Assembly: GCA_029880325.1 (NCBI GenBank)
Contig: JAOUOP010000005.1
Location: 62,001 to 126,000 of the forward strand
Direction of reading: 5' to 3'
From: Myxococcales bacterium
GTDB taxonomy: Bacteria > Myxococcota_A > Polyangia > Polyangiales > JAFGIB01
Length of the DNA: 64,000 bases
Position numbers and translations under genes: made by a program. The notes below the pieces were generated by a model, which was given only the letters and a program-made list of their open reading frames with translations, had not been told where the DNA came from and searched no databases. This document shows positions 55,476 through 63,858 of the stretch, one piece after another (positions within the stretch are counted from its first letter, which is position 1; every line of letters starts with the position of its first letter).

Positions 55476-56210
55476 GTGGCAGGCGACGACCGCATCGGCA
55501 TTCGCGACCTGGAGGTCGACTGCGTGGTCGGCATCTACCCGTCGGAGCGCGGCAAGCCACAGCCGCTGCTGCTGGACGCGGACCTGTGGCTCGACACCGA
55601 GCCGGCCGCCCTGGCTGAACGCCTGCACCTGAGCGTGAACTACGCCGCCATCGCGGCCCAGCTTTCCTTTCTGCTCCAGAACGCCCGCTTTCGCATGCTC
55701 GAGACCGCGGCCCACGCCCTGTGCCGTTATTTGCTGGCACCGCCGGCGCCCGACGAGCGCCGTGCCCAGATCGCCAAGGTCCGGCTGTCGCTGCGCAAAC
55801 CCACGATCCTACCGGGGCGTGTGGTGCCTTCCCTCGAGATCACGCGCGAGGCGTCCTGGGTGCGGCTGGTCCAGGAGCAGAAGAGCTTTGGCGTGGTCGA
55901 TGTGGTCCACGAGAGTCGCTACGTGGGCATCTATCGGCTCAACATCGCGCCCGGGAAGGGCATTCCCCTGCACGTGCACCGGCGCATGCGCGAGGCGGAG
56001 ATGGTGCTGGGCGAGGGACTTCTGTGTCAGCGACGGCCGGTGGCGCCGGGCACGGTGCATCGCTGGCCGCTGGATGCGCCCCACTGCTACGACAACCCGA
56101 GCCGCCGCTACCAGACTGTGCTGTGCGTGGACTGCCCGCCGTTCATCGAGGCCGATGAGGTCCTGGTCGAGGGTGAGCCCGCGCTGGTTGCGCCGGAGTC
56201 GCCGGCATGA
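55476..56210 (+). CDS. folB: dihydroneopterin aldolase fused to a cupin domain
   Basis: The protein has 244 residues. Residues 1-115 are a FolB-type domain: DRIGIRDLEVDCVVGIYPSE, LHLSVNYAAIAAQLSFLLQN, RMLETAAHALCRYLL and KVRLSLRKPTILPG. FolB converts dihydroneopterin to 6-hydroxymethyl-dihydropterin in folate synthesis. A cupin barrel follows from about residue 130 (IYRLNIAPGKGIPLHVHRRM, MREAEMVLGEGL, HRWPLDAPHCYDN), with the HxH, Glu and a later His as metal ligands. Folate aldolases normally end before this. The start is GTG 55476 (ATG 55464 possible). The gene overlaps the following SDR by 4 bp. Confidence 0.86.
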   Translation: MAGDDRIGIRDLEVDCVVGIYPSERGKPQPLLLDADLWLDTEPAALAERLHLSVNYAAIAAQLSFLLQNARFRMLETAAHALCRYLLAPPAPDERRAQIAKVRLSLRKPTILPGRVVPSLEITREASWVRLVQEQKSFGVVDVVHESRYVGIYRLNIAPGKGIPLHVHRRMREAEMVLGEGLLCQRRPVAPGTVHRWPLDAPHCYDNPSRRYQTVLCVDCPPFIEADEVLVEGEPALVAPESPA

Positions 56211-57007
56211 GCGGGGCAGGGCGGCCATCGCGGGTGTTGGTCACCGGCGCCAGCCGGGGCATCGGGCGGGCGGTCGCCGAGGCGCTGATGGCGCGCGGCG
56301 AGGCGGTTGCCCTAAGCGCGCGCGATGGGGCTTTGCTCGAGGCCGTGCGGGCGCCGGCCGGGGCCGATGCTGCCGTGGTGCTGCGTGCCGACCTTTCCAA
56401 CGCCGCCGAGGCCGAGGCCCTGCCCGCACGGGCGGCTGCGGCGCTCGGGGGGCTCGATGCGGTGGTCGCATGCGCCGGCGTGGTCGAGTATCGCGAGGTC
56501 GGCGCCATCGAGCTCAGCTCCCTGCGGCGCCAGTTGAAAATTAACTTTGAATCAACGTTTGTGATGCTGCAGAAGGCCGCTGACCTGATCGCTGACGCTG
56601 GCGGGGGCAGCATGGTTGTGGTGACAAGCACGCTCGTGGAGCATCCGGCGCCGATGACCGCGGCCTACGCCACGAGCAAGGCTGCGCTCACGGCCATGGC
56701 TCGAAGCTTCGCCCTGGAACTCGCGCCGCGGGGGGTGCGCGTCAATGCGCTCGCGCCGGGGGTCATCGACACCGAGATGGTGCGTGTGGTGCGCCGGCGG
56801 CAGGGGGAGCCGGCGCTGAGTGAGGTTGAAGCGGCTGGGCGCGTGCAGCAGCAGCTGGAGGCGTTGCGCGCGCTGCATCCGCTGGGGCGGCTGGGCACGG
56901 CGCGCGACGTGGCGCAGAGCGCGCTCTACCTGCTCGACGCGGACTTCGTGACCGGCACGGTGCTGACCGTGGACGGCGGGCTCTCCCTCGGCAGCGGCGC
57001 GATGTAG
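56207..57007 (+). CDS. short-chain dehydrogenase/reductase
   Basis: The protein has 266 residues. It has the classical SDR cofactor loop TGASRGIG, the catalytic Ser (VVVTSTLV) and YATSKAAL (Tyr and Lys), the DG-x-LS tail (LTVDGGLSLGSGAM) and LAPGVIDTEMV. Pairing with a folB gene raises the possibility of a pterin reductase, but the cofactor loop is of the general FabG type. It starts at ATG 56207 overlapping the folB-cupin stop. Confidence 0.92.
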   Translation: MSGAGRPSRVLVTGASRGIGRAVAEALMARGEAVALSARDGALLEAVRAPAGADAAVVLRADLSNAAEAEALPARAAAALGGLDAVVACAGVVEYREVGAIELSSLRRQLKINFESTFVMLQKAADLIADAGGGSMVVVTSTLVEHPAPMTAAYATSKAALTAMARSFALELAPRGVRVNALAPGVIDTEMVRVVRRRQGEPALSEVEAAGRVQQQLEALRALHPLGRLGTARDVAQSALYLLDADFVTGTVLTVDGGLSLGSGAM

Positions 57008-57011
57008 GGCC

Positions 57012-57536
57012 GTGCGCATCGCTGCCACCGTCGCCGCGGTCTACGCGCTCTATCTGTTGGCCTTGTTTTTCCTGCAGCGCGACATGATCTTCGTGGGCCG
57101 TCGCCGTGGGCCTGCCCCCGAGGCGCCCAGCTTGCAGGCGGGGATCGAGCGCATCTGGCTCGACGTCGATGGTGGGCGGGTGGGGTCGTACTACTGGCCG
57201 GCGTCGCAGCTGCCGGCGCCAGCGTTGATCTTCGCGCATGGTAACGCAGGGTTGATCGAGGGCTGGCCGCGCAGTCTCACAGCGCTCCGGGACCTCGGGC
57301 TTTCGCCGATGATGGTGGAATACCCGGGCTACGGGCGTTCCGGTGGCAGCGCGAGCGAGGCGAGCATCGGGCGCACCTTCGAGCTGGCTTTCGACCGCCT
57401 GGCTTCCGACCGGCGAGTCCAGGATGGGCGCATCCTCGCCTACGGGTGCTCGCTCGGCTCTTCAGCGACCGCCATCTCACCGAGATGGTTAAACTGGGCC
57501 GGTCTGGGCGAGAGTATGGTGCGAAACAAATTCTAA
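57012..57536 (+). pseudogene. truncated alpha/beta hydrolase
   Basis: The 174-residue frame opens with a membrane anchor (YALYLLALFFLQRDMIFVG) and then the hydrolase fold: ALIFAHGNAGLIEGWP, EYPGYGRSGGSASEAS, and the nucleophile elbow GCSLG with Ser147. After about residue 150 the family sequence ends, replaced by SPRWLNWAGLGESMVRN and a stop. The conserved catalytic Asp and His, normally in the next 100 residues, are absent. Its last bases overlap the end of the convergent kinase gene. It starts at GTG 57012, four bases after the SDR stop, and was probably active before truncation. Confidence 0.8.
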
Positions 57537-60500
57537 CCAACTGTCATGATGGAGGCCGACGAAAGGTCACCCAATTCGTGTAGGCGCTCGCTCAGCTGCA
57601 CCGCCAGCGCTGCCGGGCATTCAAAGCGGATTCCGCCGGGCATGCGGAGCATGGCGACGGCCGTGACGCTGACTTCTCGGCGAGCGGTCGTGTGACGAAG
57701 GACTACCGGGAAATAGCGCCCATCGACCTGTGGCCCGACGGCTGTTTCGCCGCGCAATATCGCGGCGCTTGCGGTTTCGGTATCGCCGCAATGGGAGGTT
57801 TCCTCTTCGTATATCACCCGGGCCAGCGCGTCGACGCTCGGATTCGGCTGAACGCCGAGCTCGGCGATTTTACTGAATGTGCCGTCCACGACTGTGTAAA
57901 GGGCGCCGCCCGCAGAGCCACTTCGCCTGGCCAGTTGAATCAGGGCACATTGGATGCGCTGCGCGCGATCTTCGCAAGCGTCGACCTGCGATAAGCACTC
58001 GGCATCGCTGAGTTGGCTGTGGTCTGTGTAGGTGGAGCCGACGGGCTGTGGCGGTACGAACTTGCGCGTCGCGCGCCGTCCCAGACGGGCCAGTTTTGCC
58101 TCCAAGGCTGGGTTTCCGTGCGCGCACATGGCTGCGTAGCTCTTTTCGGCGTAACGGGCCTGGTCTTCTTCATTGCCAAGTGCCATCGCGACCTGTGCGC
58201 GGGTCTCGTAGGCCAGGCCGAGGTTCAACCCGGTGCTGCCGGTCTCGAGCATTTCCGCAATCACGCGCTCTGCGTGCTCGACCGCGTCGGGACCGCGGCC
58301 TTCGCCTGAGAGGGCGACGGCCAGTGGCATTCGTATATAATGTAGATGAAATCCGAGTTCGGCCTGCTCGGCTGCTTCGAGGGCTTGAAAGCCAACGCTC
58401 ACGGCTTCACTGGTGGCCTCACGTAGAAGCAGTGCCCGTACCATCGCGCCCGCCGCATATGGCCATATTTGGTGATCCCCGGCCGCCGTCATGTCCAGAG
58501 CGATGCCAAGTTCAGAGACCGCTCCGCCGTAGTCGCCACGGATGCGATGCAACTCGCCGTGTCCGAAGTGGCGGATGGGCCGCCAGTTCGGGTGTTGCTC
58601 CGCGAAACCGTCGACCTCGTTCAGGCATTCCTTGGTATGTGTGAGGTCATCGCTGAGCGTCAGCGCGGTCAGCTGCCAGATGAGATGGGTTCCTTCGAGC
58701 AATCGCCCGACCCAGTTCCGAATGCGCAATACTTCGACTTCTCGCCGGTTGCGCTCGGCCCCGACGATGTCGCCCTGCCATAAGTCATGGATCATTCGCA
58801 TCTGCAGCGCGTTGGCCTGATAGAATGGCTCCAGCGCGCAGTGATCGGCCTGCTCCAAACACGAACGGAGCCCCATGCCCGCCTCGGTTAGCCCGATACC
58901 ACTGCGCACGCCCAGTCGCAGGTATCGGTGATGGCCCTCGTCGAAGCCCGCCCGATCGGGCTCTGCGGTCCTCCTCAGGACTTCGTAATAAAGCTTGCGG
59001 GTGTCTTGATGTGCCGTCATGCGCGCGCGCATGCCACAAAGCAGCGTCTGGATGACACTGATCGCAGGAGACAGCTGTGCCAGCGGCTCCAGCGACGGCA
59101 AGCGCAAGAGGTAGGGTAGGTCGAAGGTTCCGGCGATGATGGAACCGACCTGTATGACGGCACGTGCGAGCTGTTTGATCGCGGAGGCCGGATCCAATAC
59201 CCGCTGTTCCGGCGGAGCCTGGTCAAAACGGGCCTGGGCTTGCTGCAACGCCTGTACGATCCGTGCCATCGGATCCATCGATGCATCGAGTTGTTCCCAA
59301 TCGCGCAGACCCGCCAGTTCTGCGAGCTGCTCGAGCATGGGCGGCAGATGCTTGTCGTCGATGACGCCGTAGACGGCCACCGTTCCAGCCAATCGGCTCT
59401 GCAGGGCGTACTTATCGCGACCGGGGCGCCCCAGGCGCTCGCAGCTGCTGACGGCTTGATCGTAGATTTCATACCAATCGTCGGGCAGGGAGTATACGAG
59501 CTTGCGAAACTCCTCTGCGGTTTCCGTGAGGCGTTGGGAGGCTTCGGCATACTCCACCAACATGTCGAGGGCGCGATCGAGTTCGCCAGCGCGCATGCGG
59601 TGCAGGGCGGCGCGAAAGGTCTCATCGCCGCGCTGCTCAAACATCACGGCCAGCCGCTGGTGCAGCTGCTGTTCGTTGTCCCTGGTGCCTTGAAGCAGAG
59701 GCTCGCACCAATGCCGCCTGGTCAGCGCAAACTCCTCGCCGCTGACCTTCAGGACATCGGCTGCGATCAGTTCTCCCAGTTCGCCCTGCAGGCGCCCCGT
59801 ATCGCCATGCCCACACAAAGCCAAGCAGTCGTCGAAGCTGGCCCACAGCTCGGGACGCAGTCCAAAGGCGCGTCCCAGCTGCCGTGCACCTTCGGAGACT
59901 TGCTCGAGGCGATCGCGCATCGCCTGCGCGACGCTTGTCGGCAAATCTTCGGAATCGATGCTCGAGGGCAGCGACCAGACCCCGCCGTGGTAGCGCACGA
60001 CGCCACGGTCACGCAGGTGTTGGGCCAGGTGCATCATATCTTTCGGGTTGCCGTTCGAAAGCGTGTAGATACGGTGGGCGAGCATGTCCAGATGGGGAAC
60101 CTCCCCGAAAATGTCCGTCAGTAGCGCGCGTGCTTGGGTCTGATCCAGTGGCTGCAGCGTGATCTGTTCGGCGCGGGCGGCAAGCAATCCCAGGGCCGTA
60201 GTGGTGGAAGTGCAGGTGGTGGTATCGCGGCTTGCGACCAGGGCCAGCGGGTGCCCCTCGAGTTGGTCTGCCAGTACCGCGAGCATGGCAGCCGACGGCT
60301 CATCGAAGTCATGCAAGTCGTCGACGGCGATGAGTAGTGGCCTTTCGGCGGCGATCGACAGCAGCAGTCGCTGCAGCGCAGCCTGTATTTCAGGGCGCTG
60401 CTGCTCGGCCTCTGCCGCGCTGGTCGCCTGCGCCGGAGCCTGAACTGCGGGGATGAGTTTGCGCACGGTAGGAGAAACCAATGACAGCATGCCGCCATCC

Positions 60501-61651
60501 CGTTGGACCACCCGTTCGGTCAGCTCCGGCAGCGACTCGAATAACTGGTCGAGCAGGGCCCGCACGGCGCCATATTCGCCTTCGCTGGCATCTTCGGCGT
60601 TCGCCCGTAGTACCGTCAGTCCGCGTGTGCGTGCGTCCATGGCGCACGCGTCGAGCAGCCGCGAGCGTCCGACGCCGGGCCCTCCCTGGATCAAAATCGC
60701 ACAGCCCGCGCCCTCTCTTGCCTCCTGGATGTATTGACGAATGCGACCGCGTTGCGCATCGCGCCCCACCAGCGTGGGAGTGGAGAAGTAGGCCTGGGCG
60801 ACGAACAAGTGTTCTTCGAGTGCGACCCTTTCGACGGCCGCCAGTCGCTCCATCACCTCGCCTGCACTGGCGGGCCGGCCATCGGGTTCTAGACGCAGCA
60901 GGTCGAGCACCAGGGAATCTAGCGCCTGGGGAATGTCGTCGACGAGCTGCGAGGGGTGAGCGAATGGGGTCTGCCAGACCGTGTGCAGGCGGGAGAAGCT
61001 CCGCGCGGGATAGGCATGGCGGCCCGTGAGAGCGTAGTACAGGGTCGCTCCAAGCGAGAAGAGGTCGGTCCGCCGGTCGACCTGCTCGCGTTGCAGTGCC
61101 TCCGGAGCACAAAACGGCGGGGTGCCCACGACGAAGCGAGCCACGCCCACCGGCGTCATAGCACCGAAGTCGATCAGCTTGGCCAGGCCGTCGGCAGTGC
61201 AGCGAATGTTGCGCGGCGTAATGTCTCGGTGGACCTGCCGCCGTGAGTGCAGCAGCGAAAGTGCGGAACAGATGTCGCGCGCGACCGCGCAGGCCTTACG
61301 CCAACCCAGTGGCGAAAGCGCTTGCAAGTCTCCGCCGTCCAGTAGCTCCATCGTGTAGTAGGGCCCGGCGTCATCGAGGCCGTAGTCATAGACCTCAACC
61401 ACGCGGGGATGCGACAGCTGACAGAGGGTGTGGTACTCGCGTTCGAAGAGCTGCCCCCATCGCTCTCGCCGATGGGCGTCGCTCTGCGGCAGCATCCGCT
61501 TGAGGGCGATGCGTCGATCGGTCTGGCCGTCGGTCGCTTCGTAGACGACCGCCACACCCCCGCGACCGATCGGATGCAGCAGGCGGTATCTTCCGGCGAT
61601 GTCCCCGAAAACTTCGTTGGAGTCCTCCAAAAGCACTTCCGATTGCGACAC
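57533..61651 (-). CDS. Ser/Thr protein kinase with AAA ATPase, TPR-like and GAF-like regions
   Basis: The protein has 1372 residues. The kinase (20-290) has GRGGVAVVY (29-37), Lys51, HRDITPRN (141-148, Thr in place of the catalytic-loop Lys) and DFG (161-163). The AAA domain follows from about 300: TLVGRDAQRGRIRQY, Walker A GGPGVGRSRLL with Arg in place of the P-loop Lys, and Walker B LLIAVDDLHDFDEP. Helical repeats then span about 650-1180 (YEIYDQAVSSCERLGRPG, ANALQMRMIHDLWQGD). A GAF-like domain ends the protein (GALYTVVDGTFSKIAELGVQ). ATP hydrolysis by the AAA unit is questionable. It starts at GTG 61651 with TATAAT upstream. The gene is visibly poorer in GC than its left neighbours. Confidence 0.9.
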   Translation of the reverse strand: MSQSEVLLEDSNEVFGDIAGRYRLLHPIGRGGVAVVYEATDGQTDRRIALKRMLPQSDAHRRERWGQLFEREYHTLCQLSHPRVVEVYDYGLDDAGPYYTMELLDGGDLQALSPLGWRKACAVARDICSALSLLHSRRQVHRDITPRNIRCTADGLAKLIDFGAMTPVGVARFVVGTPPFCAPEALQREQVDRRTDLFSLGATLYYALTGRHAYPARSFSRLHTVWQTPFAHPSQLVDDIPQALDSLVLDLLRLEPDGRPASAGEVMERLAAVERVALEEHLFVAQAYFSTPTLVGRDAQRGRIRQYIQEAREGAGCAILIQGGPGVGRSRLLDACAMDARTRGLTVLRANAEDASEGEYGAVRALLDQLFESLPELTERVVQRDGGMLSLVSPTVRKLIPAVQAPAQATSAAEAEQQRPEIQAALQRLLLSIAAERPLLIAVDDLHDFDEPSAAMLAVLADQLEGHPLALVASRDTTTCTSTTTALGLLAARAEQITLQPLDQTQARALLTDIFGEVPHLDMLAHRIYTLSNGNPKDMMHLAQHLRDRGVVRYHGGVWSLPSSIDSEDLPTSVAQAMRDRLEQVSEGARQLGRAFGLRPELWASFDDCLALCGHGDTGRLQGELGELIAADVLKVSGEEFALTRRHWCEPLLQGTRDNEQQLHQRLAVMFEQRGDETFRAALHRMRAGELDRALDMLVEYAEASQRLTETAEEFRKLVYSLPDDWYEIYDQAVSSCERLGRPGRDKYALQSRLAGTVAVYGVIDDKHLPPMLEQLAELAGLRDWEQLDASMDPMARIVQALQQAQARFDQAPPEQRVLDPASAIKQLARAVIQVGSIIAGTFDLPYLLRLPSLEPLAQLSPAISVIQTLLCGMRARMTAHQDTRKLYYEVLRRTAEPDRAGFDEGHHRYLRLGVRSGIGLTEAGMGLRSCLEQADHCALEPFYQANALQMRMIHDLWQGDIVGAERNRREVEVLRIRNWVGRLLEGTHLIWQLTALTLSDDLTHTKECLNEVDGFAEQHPNWRPIRHFGHGELHRIRGDYGGAVSELGIALDMTAAGDHQIWPYAAGAMVRALLLREATSEAVSVGFQALEAAEQAELGFHLHYIRMPLAVALSGEGRGPDAVEHAERVIAEMLETGSTGLNLGLAYETRAQVAMALGNEEDQARYAEKSYAAMCAHGNPALEAKLARLGRRATRKFVPPQPVGSTYTDHSQLSDAECLSQVDACEDRAQRIQCALIQLARRSGSAGGALYTVVDGTFSKIAELGVQPNPSVDALARVIYEEETSHCGDTETASAAILRGETAVGPQVDGRYFPVVLRHTTARREVSVTAVAMLRMPGGIRFECPAALAVQLSERLHELGDLSSASIMTVG

Positions 61652-61660
61652 GACCGCTTG

Positions 61661-61689
61661 ATTATACGCCCTTCATAGTCCCATGACAG
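61661..61689 (-). promoter_or_regulatory. sigma-70-type promoter of the kinase gene
   Basis: On the minus strand CTGTCA (61684-61689) and a perfect TATAAT (61661-61666) are 17 bp apart. TATAAT ends 9 nt before the GTG, giving a nearly leaderless transcript. Confidence 0.6.
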
Positions 61690-62201
61690 GGGCTAGCCGA
61701 CACCAGTGAGCCGGTCTCAGCAGTCCGGTAGGCGTTTTCGTTACATGGGTGCTGAGCGGCCCTCCGACCCGCAGCAGAGCGATAGAGGTCTTGCTGACGT
61801 GTCGCTGGCTGGACTGCGATAACGTCCGCGGCCTGCTGGAGCCAAGACTGGTGGTCGATGCGGACGTCGGCCTGGGTGGCGCGGTCGATGAGTCTGCGTA
61901 GAAGTTGGACGGGGCCGCTGTCGGAGTGCACGAGCTGGCCGCATTGTCGTTGTAGCTGCTGCAGTGCCAGGTCGCGAGCGCGAGCGCGCCATTCAATGAG
62001 CGCTTCGGTGATGGCTTCGGATTCACGCACGTGCTGCCGGTTCTTCGCGATGCCCAGAAGGTATCTGGCATCGGCGGTTTCCGGCAGGGTCGAAGCCTTG
62101 CGCTTGCCTTCATAGATGGCGATGGATTCGACGATGGCATCGCGGAAATAGCCGGCGATGACAGCGCGAAAGTGTTGCTCGGGGGCGTGAAGTTCGAGGC
62201 G
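61662..62201 (-). pseudogene. 5'-truncated ORF remnant
   Basis: A frame of 179 codons is open from 62201 to a TAA at 61662 but has no plausible start (an in-frame stop is right before it). It reads as a real helical protein (EQHFRAVIAGYFRDAIVESI, KASTLPETADARYLLGIAKN, ESEAITEALIEWRARARDLA, PVQLLRRLIDRATQADVRID). The N-terminal part is missing. The style suggests the tail of a transposase- or integrase-type ORF, but I cannot name it. Its stop lies in the kinase -10 box. Confidence 0.5.
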
Positions 62202-62537
62202 TTAGGCATCCCCAGGTTCACCCATGTCCGCACCAGAGGCCACACTGCTTACACCGCTGAAGCCCCAGTCCGCGCGATTCCGCTGCCTTAGAGCACGGCG
62301 GTCGCTTCTTGCCAGCGATCTGACTGGCTGCGCCGCAGCCCGGGATTTTCGCTCGTCACCTACTGCGTACGAGACCATATTAAGAAGGCCACCCGCCCTT
62401 CCCGGATTCCACCCCAGAGTTCCTGCAGGAGCGCACTTGGGACCTTTCAGCGTGGGTGAACTCGGGCGCGTGCTCTCGAGACTGCCCACGCAGTTACGGA
62501 AGCGAACAGCGGCCTCGAGCGACCTTTTTGGGGCTGG
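62202..62537. other. gene-free stretch, nothing recognised
   Basis: These 336 bp between the remnant and the SGNH-type gene have no protein-like frame with a start and no clear inverted repeat. They may be the lost 5' half of the remnant gene. Confidence 0.35.
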
Positions 62538-63839
62538 TTACCTCGAGTTCTGACGCTGGAGGCGGTGCATGGTGCGACGTAGCTCCCCGACATCCCTCGG
62601 GTGGCGCTTGCGGTAGGCCGCAGCCGCCTTGCGTACACGGGCGAGATGGCCTTCCAGGTCGGCCTCTCCGATCTTTGCACCGAAGGCATGGGCGCTCGGC
62701 TCGGAAGATCTGCGACCGGTGATGCGGTCGAGCACAATGTCGCCGAGCTCCTTGCGGTAATGGGCATCATCCCAGTACCAACGCATCAGGCTCTTGGCGT
62801 CGCCTTCAACTGGCACTGCCTCGCAGCTGATCGCGTGATAGACGCCGAAATCCCACAAGGGAAAAGCCTGCTTGCCCGCTCGGTCCGCCACCTCCGTGTT
62901 GACGCGGACCAGCTCGCGCTTCCAACGCTCGACGTGCTCCCACAGCCCGGCTTCGCGCATCGCCTCCCACTCGCGCGCGTGACTGGGCGACACCAAAAGA
63001 TACAACTCCATCTTCGAAGCGTGCGCTTGGCTCAGAAGCTGTGCGAGTTCATCGAAGGTGGAGCGGCCGGTCGCGGAATCCTGGAAGCTAAACTCGTAGC
63101 CGAGCGCGAGCGCTCGGCGCTCTAGAAAGCTCCTTTCGCGGGCGCGAAATACCTTTCGGTGACCGCCCTTCCTTTGGATATTCGGGGCATTCCAGGTCGG
63201 ATGGCGTTGCCCGTTGGCTAGATAACGATAGTGGGGTCGCTTGCCTTGGCTGCGCACGGTCTTGATGCTGCTGGCAACGGCTTGAAACGAAAACAGCGCC
63301 TGCATCACGTCGCGCGGCGACGCAACGATGCGTCTATCACCTTCGGGACCTGCAGCGAGCCGCTCCTCGTCGAAGTCCGGTCGTGGTGGGCGGCGCGCGT
63401 TGAACATGTAGAGCTGCACCTCGACCACGACCTTTCGCAAGGGACGAATGGCGTGCGCATGCTGAAAGAAACGCAGCAACTCGTACATGTTCACGCCGCT
63501 GAGCCCAAGGTTATAGGTAGGCTCCGCTCCAAACGCGGGGTGCTCGGGATCGAAGCCATACTCGGCCGAAGAAGAGCCGAGAATCAGGTTGCGGGGCTGC
63601 TGCCGTCGCACAGCATGGGCCTTGCCCAGGCGCAAATGGGTGACGAACTCCGTGCGTATGGCGTTGACTCCTTGGATGTCGGGACTGTCGAAGACAAGGT
63701 AGGGATCGACCACGGCGTTGCCGACCGCCACCAGCCCCCATACCAGCAGAAAGAGGCCGCAGTAGATGCGCACGTAGCGCCAAAAATGGGCTGGTGGCGA
63801 GGCGGGCGTGGAGCCGGCGCTGGAGTTCGGACTCGGCAT
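62538..63839 (-). CDS. membrane-anchored SGNH-like protein (AlgJ/AlgX style)
   Basis: The protein has 433 residues. One N-terminal membrane helix (RIYCGLFLLVWGLVAVGNAV) precedes an SGNH-like fold: nucleophile region LILGSSSAEYGFDP, NLGLSGVNMYELL, and near the C-terminus YWDDAHYRKELGDIVLDRI with the Asp-x-x-His pair. Such proteins work with MBOAT membrane acyltransferases to acetylate polysaccharides. No MBOAT gene is visible inside the window; the 19-bp gap to the next gene suggests an operon extending right. The C-terminal 60 residues are basic (RKAAAAYRKRHPRDVGELRR). Confidence 0.8.
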   Translation of the reverse strand: MPSPNSSAGSTPASPPAHFWRYVRIYCGLFLLVWGLVAVGNAVVDPYLVFDSPDIQGVNAIRTEFVTHLRLGKAHAVRRQQPRNLILGSSSAEYGFDPEHPAFGAEPTYNLGLSGVNMYELLRFFQHAHAIRPLRKVVVEVQLYMFNARRPPRPDFDEERLAAGPEGDRRIVASPRDVMQALFSFQAVASSIKTVRSQGKRPHYRYLANGQRHPTWNAPNIQRKGGHRKVFRARERSFLERRALALGYEFSFQDSATGRSTFDELAQLLSQAHASKMELYLLVSPSHAREWEAMREAGLWEHVERWKRELVRVNTEVADRAGKQAFPLWDFGVYHAISCEAVPVEGDAKSLMRWYWDDAHYRKELGDIVLDRITGRRSSEPSAHAFGAKIGEADLEGHLARVRKAAAAYRKRHPRDVGELRRTMHRLQRQNSR

Positions 63840-63858
63840 GGAACGCGCTTCGCGGCGC

